Assembly: GCA_945859605.1 (NCBI GenBank)
Contig: OX243821.1
Coordinates: forward strand, 36,806,249-36,870,248
Reading direction: 5' to 3'
Source: Lumbricus rubellus
Lineage: Eukaryota; Annelida; Clitellata; Crassiclitellata; Lumbricidae
DNA length: 64,000 nucleotides
The notes beneath the pieces were generated by a model. The model searched no databases. It was not told the origin of the DNA and saw only the letters and a list, made by a program, of their open reading frames with translations. How positions within the stretch are numbered: position 1 is the first letter of the stretch; each line of letters opens with the position of its first letter. The translations under genes and the position numbers were made by a program. Positions 32,105 to 40,503 of this stretch are shown piece after piece.

Positions 32105-32272
32105 TTTTAATAAAAAATATAATGTTTCCCGACGTGTTTTTCGACATGTTTTCCGGCGTGTTTCTAGACGTGTTTTTCTACATGTTTTTCGACATGTGTA
32201 AAAACGCAAGTTAGACGTATTTTCAGACATAGCGACATAGGTCTACATAGGTCTACAAAACTCTACAAAACT
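32105..32272. repeat. Intergenic degenerate 18-bp repeats
   Basis: This is the longest gap in the minus-strand gene block. It holds degenerate repeats of a GACGTGTTTTTCTACATG-type unit and, nearer 32250, repeats of GGTCTACATA / ACTCTACAAA. Its neighbours are separated by only 12-30 bases, so this gap may hold a promoter or other control element. That role is inference. Confidence 0.5.
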
Positions 32273-32971
32273 CTACATGATTTCGTACATGTTCGCGTTA
32301 GTCGTCTTTCGAGCAGATTCGGTATTTTTCTCAAACATGCTTTGAAAGGACTGCCTGACTTCTTCTCTTCCTTGGTCGATGAGTGATTGTTTCGTTTCCT
32401 CGTCCATCGCGTCTATCGCAACTTTCGACTTACTTTTGATTTCTTCTTTCATGCCATTGAATTTTTCAATCTCGCTTAGAATCAGAGAATATTCCTCGTC
32501 TGAAATGTGATCATCCACGAGTGCTTTTGAAATATGGTCGCTGATCGTGTTGAGCTTCGCATCAGCCAGCGTTTTGATCTTTTCGTGCTTCTCCGCCTTG
32601 AGGGCGAGCTTTTTACAGATTCGGCTGCCAATTATGCTCAATAGCCCCGCACCTAGCGCTGTCCCTTCCATAGCGATGGCGATGGGGGTTGCAATTATGG
32701 TGGCTAGTACGCCGATTCCCGAAATTCCGAGCCCCATCGTGACCACCATGAGGAAGTTGTCTACTACACCGATTACGCTCACACTTCTATGATACTTTTT
32801 ACTCAACGTTGCTCTTTTGTCTCGTTCTTGCTCGATCTCCTTTTTGATTTCGCTAATCTTTTGAAGTCGATACGTTTGCGCTGACCCTGCGGCTATTTGT
32901 ATTTCACCTTCTGGCGCAGAGGGCGTTATATTTGTTAGGTTTGGATAGAGTTTGATGCCTTCGTATTCCAT
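32273..32971 (-). CDS. Membrane-segment virion-like protein
   Basis: 232 aa from the ATG at 32971; an extension to 33025 would overlap the upstream gene and is not needed. A charged coiled-coil-like segment (residues 38-60, ISEIKKEIEQERDKRATLSK) precedes a hydrophobic region (about 65-115) with two predicted membrane passes rich in Gly, Ile and Val. A second charged helical part follows, with EIEKFNGMKEEIKSKSK. I do not recognise the family. Similar coil-membrane-coil proteins occur in Polinton gene blocks, where a role in membrane contact or as a minor capsid component is possible. Confidence 0.5.
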   Translation of the reverse strand: MEYEGIKLYPNLTNITPSAPEGEIQIAAGSAQTYRLQKISEIKKEIEQERDKRATLSKKYHRSVSVIGVVDNFLMVVTMGLGISGIGVLATIIATPIAIAMEGTALGAGLLSIIGSRICKKLALKAEKHEKIKTLADAKLNTISDHISKALVDDHISDEEYSLILSEIEKFNGMKEEIKSKSKVAIDAMDEETKQSLIDQGREEVRQSFQSMFEKNTESARKTTNANMYEIM

Positions 32972-33000
32972 TCTTTTATTTATTAGCAATATATATTTTT

Positions 33001-33399
33001 TTACTGTTGATAATTTACATAGCATAGTGAATCTCCTTCGTTTACAGTTACTGCCGAATCGGAGTTGTTTTGAACGGAAACTATGATATCATCAACCACA
33101 TCTTCCGAAATCACTCCGTCTAGTAGGCTACATCCTCGTTCTTTGATACTCTGTCTGAGGGAAACGAGGCAAAGACCCGCCGTCATTTCTACACCGAGTC
33201 CAAGCCTTAGCGTATTTACCGCCTTTGGTTGTATCGTGATATCATTTTACGCAAAAATCTCCCATCGCAGACCTCCCTGTTGTCTATTTGGGGAGTGAGT
33301 AACACCGCTCGTAATCTTCCAAATGACTGAAACGGGCTGCGTTCTAACCTCTACCGGTCTAGTTGGTTTAGTTCCAAATTTGTGTATTGGTCTCAACAT
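33001..33399 (-). pseudogene. dUTPase-fold protein, interrupted by one in-frame stop
   Basis: A frame from ATG at 33399 to the stop at 33001 is broken once by TAA at 33247-33249, giving a 50-codon front part and an 81-codon rear part in the same frame. The rear part follows the dUTPase order: DITIQPK, a Gly-Leu-Gly-Val strand, SLRQSIKERGCSLLDG, then GVISEDVVDDIIVSVQNNS and NEGDSLCYV, which matches the final motif GD-I-AQ. The catalytic GVID..Y signature reads GVIS..V, so it would be inactive as a dUTPase even without the stop. The gene sits between two virion-like genes with 15- and 29-base gaps. Readthrough or sequencing error are alternatives to true decay. Confidence 0.7.
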
Positions 33400-33414
33400 T
33401 TTCTATATAATAAT

Positions 33415-34011
33415 TTATAATATCATGCCAAGAATCGGAATGTTTCGAAACGGAGAGTTGGGGCCGAGCAAAAGTCCTTCGCCTCTAGCATAGCCCGACC
33501 CTGTTTTCATGTACAACCCGGATGCCGTTATTGAGCTACCTTTTTGCCACGGGGACAAGTACAAACCGGATCCGGCTGCTCTTATTTTGCACGCTATGTC
33601 ACCTCTCTTGACATACATTACACCCGAACCGCTGATTTTATCGACAAGTTTCGAACCAGCCGCAGCACCTAACCCACCTAATGCGCCCTGTGCTAAACTA
33701 GGCAGTACGCTACCAAGAAGGAACCGTCCCGCTGTCGCTAGAAACGGAAGTATAGCGCCTATGAATCCGCCTTCGACCTTCTTATTGTTCTCCAGTTGCG
33801 TTTTACTCATTTTAATAATCATGCCAGTTCCTTTTTCATACGCCGCTGCCATTTTATTGATTTGCGCGTGGGTGAGAGCCAAAACGTGTTCACCATTCAA
33901 ATCATCGTGCGATAGTTTGATACTCACGCCAGTCCCCGCCTGAAGTGATCTTTTAATTTTGTCTTGTTGCGCTTCTGAAATATTAACTCTTACGCCCGTG
34001 TAACGACTCAT
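33415..34011 (-). CDS. Conserved Polinton minor virion-like protein
   Basis: 198 aa. It opens with YTGVRVNISEAQQDKIKRSL and contains two similar modules, each a hydrophilic segment with KLSHDDLNGEHVLALTHAQ or KMSKTQLENNKKVEGG. A 45-residue hydrophobic, Gly/Ala/Leu-rich stretch follows (about 81-125), and the C-terminus is a Gly-rich basic tail. I recognise this pattern from unnamed invertebrate Polinton ORFs. The hydrophobic stretch could insert into membranes or the virion interior, as adenovirus minor proteins do. Function is inference. Confidence 0.55.
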   Translation of the reverse strand: MSRYTGVRVNISEAQQDKIKRSLQAGTGVSIKLSHDDLNGEHVLALTHAQINKMAAAYEKGTGMIIKMSKTQLENNKKVEGGFIGAILPFLATAGRFLLGSVLPSLAQGALGGLGAAAGSKLVDKISGSGVMYVKRGDIACKIRAAGSGLYLSPWQKGSSITASGLYMKTGSGYARGEGLLLGPNSPFRNIPILGMIL

Positions 34012-34037
34012 TTTATTAATAAATTACAAAAAAACTT

Positions 34038-34835
34038 TCAAACTTCTCTGATGTGAAGCCGAATCGCCAATTCTTCACCTCGAAGATTTAGTAGGTTCCC
34101 GTGTTGGTCCGTGAGCCTCGTTTCCATCGTTGAAATTGTAGATAGCAAAATCGGGAGATATATTAAATTATGCGGCACTTCGATAATCTTGTAACCCGGA
34201 CCTACGTTTGGGAAAAAAGAATATATCACGTTTTCCGATGTTCCGTTAGTGTACGAAGACCCGATAATGTCGCTGGTCACTCTTAGGGTGCTTACACTCA
34301 TTATATTTACCAGGTCCTCCGATTCGTTGTATCCGCCCGTATAGATCCATTTGTCAAACCCTAGAACTTTTCCAATCGAATTCTTTGGCGTAAAGTCAAC
34401 CATATAGCCCTCTGCCGTTATATTTACCACAGACCGCAGCGTATTGGTGTTTGGCGCTATTGAGATACAGTAAGCGTCATTTACTCTATCGTAATGTCCA
34501 TTCCCCTTCATCACCCTCTGTATATATTCGTTGATATCCGTTATTTCATAGCAGCCCTCTGGAACTTGAATGTTTACCCATTCCGTGTCGGAATTCGGCG
34601 AATACCTGAAGACGTTGTTTGTCGCGTCGATATTAGGAAAAGAATAGTACGTCTCGAGGGCAACTAAGGCCATTTCATATTTCTTATTCTTCTCCAGTTC
34701 GAGTAGTGGATTAAACTTCGTTCTGATTCGCGTGCTCTTTTCGCTTAGAAAAATGGAAAATGATGTTTTTGGTTCCGTGTTGCAGGCCGTCTTTTCCGTG
34801 TTTTCTGATATCTGTTTGAGAAGCGATGATTCCAT
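34038..34835 (-). CDS. Penton-like minor capsid protein (single jelly-roll), probable
   Basis: 265 aa from ATG at 34835, the second of two in-frame Mets and the one following a TATAGTAAAA leader. The protein is beta-rich with SIFLSEKSTRIRTKFNPLLEL near residue 32 and the segment KKYEMALVALETYYSFPNI near 55, a pattern typical of Polinton minor capsid (penton) proteins. The end reads EELAIRLHIREV. It lies 29 bases downstream of the packaging ATPase, and that ATPase-penton neighbourhood is common in Polintons. The penton assignment is by synteny and pattern, not by a catalytic motif. Confidence 0.65.
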   Translation of the reverse strand: MESSLLKQISENTEKTACNTEPKTSFSIFLSEKSTRIRTKFNPLLELEKNKKYEMALVALETYYSFPNIDATNNVFRYSPNSDTEWVNIQVPEGCYEITDINEYIQRVMKGNGHYDRVNDAYCISIAPNTNTLRSVVNITAEGYMVDFTPKNSIGKVLGFDKWIYTGGYNESEDLVNIMSVSTLRVTSDIIGSSYTNGTSENVIYSFFPNVGPGYKIIEVPHNLIYLPILLSTISTMETRLTDQHGNLLNLRGEELAIRLHIREV

Positions 34836-34864
34836 TTTTACTATACAATACAATTTTACAATTT

Positions 34865-35653
34865 TTACAAGGGCGGATCCTCGATTATATAAAATTCGTC
34901 GAGTCCGCTTCGGTATTTACCATTGTACTTGTCGCTAGTCAGGTCTAAAACCACGAATCCATGAGGTTGCTCCCATACTGTTTTGCATAGTTTTCGAAAT
35001 TCATCTTTCGACATGTCTGTACTCACGTGATCGTTGTAAATATGATTACAATTTTTCAGGTCTTGTTTGAACAGGCAAATAAAGTTCGCATTTTCTCTGA
35101 TTGTTTGGCGCGGTAATTTGAAATAATTCTGGGCGAGGTAAAAACAATCTACATTACTATGCCTCCCCCGATTATAATACGTTTCGCATTTGTTTTGTTT
35201 TTCCAATTGAAGATCATCAAAAATCATCAGGTTCTTCTTTTCAGCGCTCAAATCTCTCGGGTCCGGTACATCGTCGGCGCTCTCAAAGAACTTGGCAATT
35301 ATATCAGATTTAGCTTCCAAGTTTTTTGCCATTTCCTCCATAACGAAGTCTGGTGACGCATTTAGGCCCACGATTTCATCTCGGTGCTCGAACAGCCGAA
35401 CGATCGCTTCTTTCGGTAATTTTTCTTCGTATGCTTTTTTAATAATGCGATATTCAGGTTGAAACAGAGAAGTACCGAATACCTGCAAGTTATTATAATC
35501 CAACCAGTCTGGCCTGAGTAAAAGATTGAGAAGAAGCGTTGTTTTTCCACACGCCGATTTCCCAACTATCAAACCACGTATGCTTTTGGGTAGCAACGGA
35601 TTATTGAATCTTTTCGAGAGCGCGGTGCCCCAACTCATATCTCTAATCTCCAT
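34865..35653 (-). CDS. FtsK/HerA-type genome-packaging ATPase
   Basis: 262 aa, intact. Walker A GKSACGKTT at residues 31-39; Walker B LMIFDDLQ at 142-149 with acidic pair Asp146-Asp147; the downstream FYLAQNYFKLP (171-181) provides the polar sensor strand usual in A32-like packaging ATPases. In Polintons and related viruses this enzyme pumps DNA into the capsid. It is the first gene of the minus-strand block and is divergent from the PLA2-like gene, with only 28 bases between the two start codons. Confidence 0.92.
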   Translation of the reverse strand: MEIRDMSWGTALSKRFNNPLLPKSIRGLIVGKSACGKTTLLLNLLLRPDWLDYNNLQVFGTSLFQPEYRIIKKAYEEKLPKEAIVRLFEHRDEIVGLNASPDFVMEEMAKNLEAKSDIIAKFFESADDVPDPRDLSAEKKNLMIFDDLQLEKQNKCETYYNRGRHSNVDCFYLAQNYFKLPRQTIRENANFICLFKQDLKNCNHIYNDHVSTDMSKDEFRKLCKTVWEQPHGFVVLDLTSDKYNGKYRSGLDEFYIIEDPPL

Positions 35654-35681
35654 TTTAAAAATATATATTATTAAAAACGAA
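35654..35681. promoter_or_regulatory. AT-rich divergent promoter gap
   Basis: The 28 bases between the ATPase and PLA2-like start codons are almost pure A/T and contain ATATATATTATTAAAAA. Similar AT-rich leaders ending in TAAAA or CAAA precede most genes of the element. A shared two-way core promoter is the simplest reading; there is no experimental evidence. Confidence 0.4.
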
Positions 35682-36224
35682 ATGTATTGCGTAAAATGTA
35701 AAAAACAGACCCAGACGACAGATGTGCGGAACGCCGTGGCTAATAATGGGAGATCGATGCTCAGAGGTGTTTGCGTCGTATGCGGGAAAACAAAAACTCA
35801 ATTCGTGAAGGCGTCCGCTGTTGCGCAAGGTGGGGATCTAGTTAGTTCATTGAACGCTGCCACCAGCAACATTAAATTACCTTGGGCTAAATTTCCGGGC
35901 GAGGTACATTTGCCAGGCCATCAGTTTACTGGTCCCGGTACTAGGCTAGATTTGCGTCTGAATCCCAACGAAACCCCCAAAGATTGGAGCAAACCTATAA
36001 ACAGGGTAGATAGTGCGGCATACGTTCATGACCTGGCATACAATCAACACACTGATACAGCTTCTAGGAATGTCGCTGATAGAGCAATGATAAACCAGCT
36101 GAATAATATTCCAAATCCTAGCTTACGAGAACGCGTAGAGAGGGCGATAGTCAAACCCATCTTGTCAGCTAAAACAAGCCTAGGTTTGGGTTTAAAAAAA
36201 GCCCAGAATTACAGCAGGACCTGA
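35682..36224 (+). CDS. Zinc-ribbon phospholipase A2-like virion protein
   Basis: 180 aa from ATG at 35682, which opens with the zinc-ribbon cysteines (MYCVKCKK; a longer open frame upstream only overlaps the divergent ATPase). A second CxxC pair is at residues 31-34. Residues 79-120 match parvovirus VP1-type PLA2: calcium loop QFTGPGTRLD and catalytic VDSAAYVHDLAY (His116-Asp117, Tyr120). In parvoviruses this domain breaches endosomal membranes during entry, and adintoviruses carry relatives. The integrase frame overlaps its 3' end in the -1 frame, with a U_UUA_AAA heptamer at 36191-36197. Confidence 0.85.
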   Translation: MYCVKCKKQTQTTDVRNAVANNGRSMLRGVCVVCGKTKTQFVKASAVAQGGDLVSSLNAATSNIKLPWAKFPGEVHLPGHQFTGPGTRLDLRLNPNETPKDWSKPINRVDSAAYVHDLAYNQHTDTASRNVADRAMINQLNNIPNPSLRERVERAIVKPILSAKTSLGLGLKKAQNYSRT

Positions 36225-37135
36225 AATGGACTAATCAATTAGCGAATGAATTACACAAACCAGTAGTGAGAAATTTTAGGACGAGGCGGGTCCGTGTTGG
36301 CGGGATTGACCAGATTTGGGCTGCTGATCTAATCGACATGCAGGCTTTCGCAAGAGATAATGATGGCGTGAAATTTCTATTGACCGTCATAGATGTGTTT
36401 TCCAAGTATGGGTGGATTGTTCCATTACATGACAAGAGTGGGAAGTCTACAGCTGATGGGTTCGTGAAGATACTCGGGGGTGGTCGACAGCCAGTCAAAG
36501 TTTGGTGCGACAAAGGGAAAGAATTTTATAATAAAAATGTGAAGAATTTAGTCGAGTTGTATTCTACCGAAAACGAGGGAAAAAGTTCCATCGTAGAAAG
36601 ATGGGTGCGTACGATGAAAGAGAAGATGTTCAAGTACTTCACAGCTAATTCAACTAGAAGATATATCGATGTATTAGATGAGATGGTTAGTAATTATAAT
36701 GACACGAGACATTCTTCGATCAAAATGACTCCCGCGAAGGCTAGTTTGAAAACGAACGAAAAGACTGTATTTATGAATTTATACGGCGACGAGATTTCAG
36801 AGCCTATTACACCAAAGTTTACAATCGGCGATCGAGTCAGAATAACTAGGAAGAAGAACATTTTTGACAAAGGATATATACCTAGATGGACCGAGGAGGT
36901 TTTTGTAGTATCTCAGGTTCAATACACAGATCCGCCAACTTACAAGATTACTGATTCTGCGGGTGAGGAAATACAAGGCTCTTTTTACGAGCAGGAGCTA
37001 CAGAAAACAACTCAAGAAATATTTAGAATCGAAAAAGTGATTAGGAAACGCGGGAAGAAATGTCTCGTGAAGTGGTTAGGCTACCCGGACTCGTTCAACT
37101 CGTGGATCGAAAATGAAGACTTGCTGACATTGTGA
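36173..37135 (+). CDS. Polinton integrase with chromodomain (no ATG at its N-terminus)
   Basis: The frame is open from 36173; the first 31 codons have no ATG but already look like integrase N-terminus (LQQDLKWTNQLANELHKPVV). From 36266 onward: IWAADLIDMQAF (first catalytic Asp), LLTVIDVFSKYGW, CDKGKEF (second Asp), and SSIVERWVRTMKEKM (Glu). The C-terminus is a chromodomain (RIEKVIRKRGKKCLVKWLGY, then SWIENEDLL). Spacing from second Asp to the Glu of VERW is 28 residues, shorter than the usual 35 or so, which hints at a small in-frame deletion. The enzyme would insert the element with 6-bp target duplications. Translation probably requires -1 frameshifting from the PLA2-like gene or a non-AUG start. 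Confidence 0.88.
   Translation, partial: NKPRFGFKKSPELQQDLKWTNQLANELHKPVVRNFRTRRVRVGGIDQIWAADLIDMQAFARDNDGVKFLLTVIDVFSKYGWIVPLHDKSGKSTADGFVKILGGGRQPVKVWCDKGKEFYNKNVKNLVELYSTENEGKSSIVERWVRTMKEKMFKYFTANSTRRYIDVLDEMVSNYNDTRHSSIKMTPAKASLKTNEKTVFMNLYGDEISEPITPKFTIGDRVRITRKKNIFDKGYIPRWTEEVFVVSQVQYTDPPTYKITDSAGEEIQGSFYEQELQKTTQEIFRIEKVIRKRGKKCLVKWLGYPDSFNSWIENEDLLTL
36191..36197 (+). promoter_or_regulatory. Candidate -1 ribosomal frameshift site U_UUA_AAA
   Basis: In the PLA2-like frame the codons are GGT TTA AAA AAA GCC, giving the canonical slippery heptamer T TTA AAA. A -1 slip enters the integrase frame, which is open from 36173, while the zero frame stops at 36222-36224. An ancestral fusion split by a one-base change in the A run is the alternative. 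Confidence 0.55.
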
Positions 37136-37938
37136 GGCGATTATGACAAAATACGCCAGACGCCAACATTCCCTACTACTTGCGATAATTATCGAAACTG
37201 GTAAATCCCACCATTATTGCGTTCTATCACTTGACTGTGAGTGGCTATGGCTATGGCAGGAGGGCGGTCCTATGACGTCAGACTATAACTAGATACAGTG
37301 TGACCAGGAACCCCGTCACACTTTTCGATAAAACGTGACCGGGTCGTTTTTGAAATCTATTCGACTGAGGCGTGACACGAAACATTTTCTACTGAATGCC
37401 GATCTGCGAAATTTTGTACAGAGCTTGGCCGGCTCTCCTACCAACGACAACGACGACTATGATGATGATGATGTTGATGATGATGATGGTGGTGGCGGTG
37501 GTGGTGGTGATGATGATGACGGCGATGATGATGAAGAGATGACGGCGACAAATCGGGTTGATGATGATGTTGTTGATGATGGCGGTGGTGGTGGTGGTGG
37601 TGGTGGTGGTGGTGGTGGTGGTGGTGGTGGTGGTGGTGGTGGTGGTGGTGGAGGTGGTGGCGATGATGATGAAGAGATGACGACGACAAATCGGGTTGAT
37701 GATGATGGTGATGATGATGATGTTTGTGAGACGATTATGAAAAATGGCCTATGTCGTGTTTGATATCGATAACGAAAGTGAATGAAAAGACTGTGGGCCT
37801 CATAGCACATCGCCAATACTGCTGGAAATTTCCATCACGAGAAGTCGAATCAAAAACGTTCCAACGAATTAAATTTGTGACATGTCGCACTTTTTACGCG
37901 GTGTTCCTAAAAACTGAACCTCTACTATAGCTGCAATA
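37136..37938. other. Polinton 3' non-coding region with GAT/GGT simple repeats
   Basis: No supported gene. 37455-37720 is made of GAT and GGT/GGTGGC triplet repeats; the densest part (about 37580-37665) is nearly pure GGT and could form G-quadruplexes. ORFs of Asp/Gly, His or Ser/Pro repeats across it are compositional. The remaining sequence up to the right TIR shows nothing I recognise. Confidence 0.75.
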
Positions 37939-38608
37939 ATTCGATTGATCCAAAGACGATTATAAACCAACGGTGTAAAATCGTTTGCGATATTGTAATC
38001 CTGTATCTACGGAGTAGTTCACTCACGCTCTTGCATCACACAGGCATGAGTTGCCATTGCATTGACAATTAACGACGATGATCTCGTTGTCGATCAAACT
38101 AACATCACACGGGGGTGAGTTGCCATTGCGTCGACGACGAACGACGGTAATCGTGCCTGGCCCTTGTTGGCGATCCGGACGTGGATACTTGCATGGGCAT
38201 TCACCGTCGCAGCATCCGCGGTTGTGGGCGTCAATTACAACAATCAACTCCGATCTCCGCAGTCTTGTATTACATCCAACCAAGCCGAGCTGCCTGGCGA
38301 TGTTTTGTAATTCAGTTTTAGTTTTATTCGGGTAAACCATTTTATATTGGAATATCTTGTCTTTATACCGAGCTGGATATTCCACGAATTTGAAAAAGTA
38401 AGGCTATATTGGTCAAACTGCGCGAACACTCAATTTTTAAGGCTGTACCGGTCAAATGGACGAAACTGAAGGCTGTACTGGTCAAATGGGCGAAGGTCAA
38501 GGCTGTACTGGTCAAATTGTCTGATGGTCAAGGCTGTACTGGTCAAATTGTCCGATGGTCAAGGCTGTACTGGTCAAATTGTCCGAGAGTGCTGCAATGA
38601 CATCTACT
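37939..38608 (-). repeat. Polinton right TIR
   Basis: Reverse-complement partner of 22046-22715, ending at AGTAGATG read inward from 38608. It contains the mirror set of 30-bp subterminal repeats (about 38400-38585) and a mirror copy of the SAP-like ORF. Confidence 0.92.
38023..38385 (-). CDS. TIR-borne SAP-like small protein (right copy)
   Basis: 120 aa with no length difference from the left copy. Substitutions are scattered (for example the second copy has more cysteines in the GCCDGECPCKYP segment), yet the frame is intact in both arms. Retention of an open frame in two diverged TIR copies suggests the protein matters, although gene conversion between arms could also preserve it. Confidence 0.65.
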   Translation of the reverse strand: MEYPARYKDKIFQYKMVYPNKTKTELQNIARQLGLVGCNTRLRRSELIVVIDAHNRGCCDGECPCKYPRPDRQQGPGTITVVRRRRNGNSPPCDVSLIDNEIIVVNCQCNGNSCLCDARA

Positions 38609-38614
38609 CTCATC
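38609..38614. repeat. Polinton target-site duplication, right (CTCATC)
   Basis: Perfect repeat of 22040-22045. The sequence then continues with TCATCCCCAGGGG, exactly as in the uninterrupted SINE A. Confidence 0.93.
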
Positions 38615-38772
38615 TCATCCCCAGGGGCGTAAAGCCAATTAACCTGCCTACGGGCAGAGGGCCATCATCATCACCATCATCATGCATGTAGGTATATATG
38701 CGTGTACGCATGAATGTATGTGTAAGTACGCACGCAAGCACGTAGGCAGTATGTATGTATGTACGCCGGTGC
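38615..38772 (+). mobile_element. Tail of the split SINE A copy plus microsatellite
   Basis: Continuation of 21687-22045, matching about 7399-7557. It stops at GCCGGTGC, where a Sat A unit begins; the two parental sequences share TGC. Confidence 0.85.
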
Positions 38773-38897
38773 ATGAGCTACTTCGAACCGGCTGGTCGTC
38801 AGTAGAATACCCTTGGCAACGCTCATGGAAGACGGTCCTGGGTAGGGACCGACCCGGCCTGCGCGAAAAACCTAATTTCGTGTGCTGCCAAAAGTAT
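38773..38897 (-). repeat. Single partial Sat A unit
   Basis: One minus-oriented unit fragment between two unrelated segments. Its right junction (AAAGTATTCA / ACCATCTACG) lies in a GTATTCA stretch common to both parents. Confidence 0.85.
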
Positions 38898-40500
38898 TCA
38901 ACCATCTACGTGCACCGTAACGACGCTTTGCCTTGCACTGTAGTTCATTATATCAGTTGAACGGGTATAACCGGATCTGCCATATAAAAGTCAACTGCTA
39001 AGGACGACTATAATAGTCAGGATAGCCGTAAGAGGGATAAGGGACCGTCCATAAATGACGTCATGCACATAGGGTTGGGGGTCACACATAATATGTGACG
39101 ATGTGTGATGGTCTCTAACTAGATATCATATGACATTTGTGATGAAGTGTGGCGAGGAGGGTCAAAATCATCGAAAATTACGTGTCGTCATTTATGGACG
39201 ACCCCTAATAGCTGGTTTTGATATTTCTATTTGCTGCCTTTCATCTATCTGTATGTTATTTTTCATTTATATGTTGAATTTTCATATTTTAATAGCATAC
39301 AAGTGAAGTAACCATGTCACATTTTAAGAATTTCCACTTATAAATATAAACCTGTGCCCTGTAGTGCCCACTGTCCCTTTTTAGGGACAAGAATTTAAAT
39401 GCCGATATTTTAGATACCTGATGTTTGCAAATTTTTCCCATATTTTTTCCGTTATACCATCCATATTGTCTACCACACCAAGAAATTTCATAAAGTTTTT
39501 CCGTCATGGGCACTAAAGAGTTAAATATTAATTTGCTGCTGAATACTTTTGGCAGCACACGAAATTAGGTTTTTCGCGCAGGCCGGGTCGGTCCCTACCC
39601 AGGACCGTCTTCCCTGAGCGCTGCCTAGGGTATTATACTGATCTGATAATGAGCCGGTTCAAAGTGGCCCATGCAATGGAAGGGAAATGTAATAAAAACA
39701 TTAAATATTATTTTTGCTGCTGAATACTTTTGGCAGCACACGAAATTAGGTTTTTCGCGCAGGCCGGGTCGGTCCCTACCCAGGACCGTCTTCCCTGAGC
39801 GCTGCCTAGGGTATTCTACTGATCTGATAATGAGCCGGTTCAAAGTAGCCCATGCAATGGAAGGGAAATGTAATAAAAATATTAAATATTAATTTGCTGC
39901 TGAATACTTTTGGCAGCACACGAAATTAGGTTTTTTGCGCAGGCCGGGTCGGTCCCTACCCAGGACCGTCTTCCATGAGCGTTGCCAAGGGTATTCTACT
40001 GACGACCAGCCGGTTCGAAGTAGCTCATGCAATGGAAAGGAAATATAATAATAATATTACATATTAATTTGCTGCTGAATACTTTTGGCAGCACACAAAA
40101 TTAGGTTTTTCGCGCAGGCCCGGTCGGTCCCTACCCAGGACCGTCTTCTATGAGCGCTGCCAAGGGTATTCTACTGACGACCAGCCGGTTCAAAGTAGCT
40201 CATGCAATGGAAGGGAAATATAATAATAATATTACTTTTTTTGCTGCTGAAAACTTTTGGCAGCACACGAAATTAGGTTTTTCGCGCAGGCCGGGTCGGT
40301 CCCTACCCAGGACCGTCTTCCATGAGCGCTGCCAAGGGTATTCTACTGACGACCAGCCGGTTCGAAGTAGCTCATGCAATGGAAGAAAAAAATAATAATA
40401 ATTTTACATATTAATTTGCTGCTGAATACTTTTGGCAGCACACGAAATTAGGTTTTTCGCGCAGGCCGGGTCGGTCCCTGCCCAGAAACATATGGAATTT
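38898..40500 (+). repeat. Direct copy of 8101-9703 (left arm of a large inverted repeat)
   Basis: Constant offset 30797 from 8101-9703. It includes the MITE (39041-39205), the second piggyBac-like remnant (about 39357-39520) and Sat A units. With 41177-42779 it forms an inverted repeat of 1.6-kb arms around a spacer of about 0.68 kb. Confidence 0.88.
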
Positions 40501-40503
40501 CGT

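Larger units (their letters stand above)
22046..38608. mobile_element. Complete Polinton/Maverick (virus-like) DNA transposon
   Basis: A 16,563-bp element with TIRs of about 670 bp. Both ends read inward from AGTAGATGTCATTGCAGCAC, and both are flanked by CTCATC. It encodes protein-primed DNA polymerase B, retroviral-type integrase, adenain-like protease, FtsK/HerA-type packaging ATPase, and capsid-like, fibre-like and PLA2-like proteins. The gene set is that of polintoviruses/adintoviruses. Most ORFs are intact; the dUTPase-like gene has an in-frame stop, and the integrase frame begins without an ATG. Left genes read + to 29314, the central block reads - from 35653 to 29391, and the last two genes read +. 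Confidence 0.97.

Noticed and set aside
32105..32230. N-terminal extension of the DUF8207-like protein (Cys-Arg-Lys-Thr repeats)
   Set aside because: It translates an intergenic repeat; the inner ATG at 32104 follows a leader like those of neighbouring genes.
37335..37763. 142-codon Asp/Gly-rich ORF and opposite His or Ser/Pro ORFs
   Set aside because: Simple GAT/GGT triplet repeat open in several frames; no non-repetitive domain.
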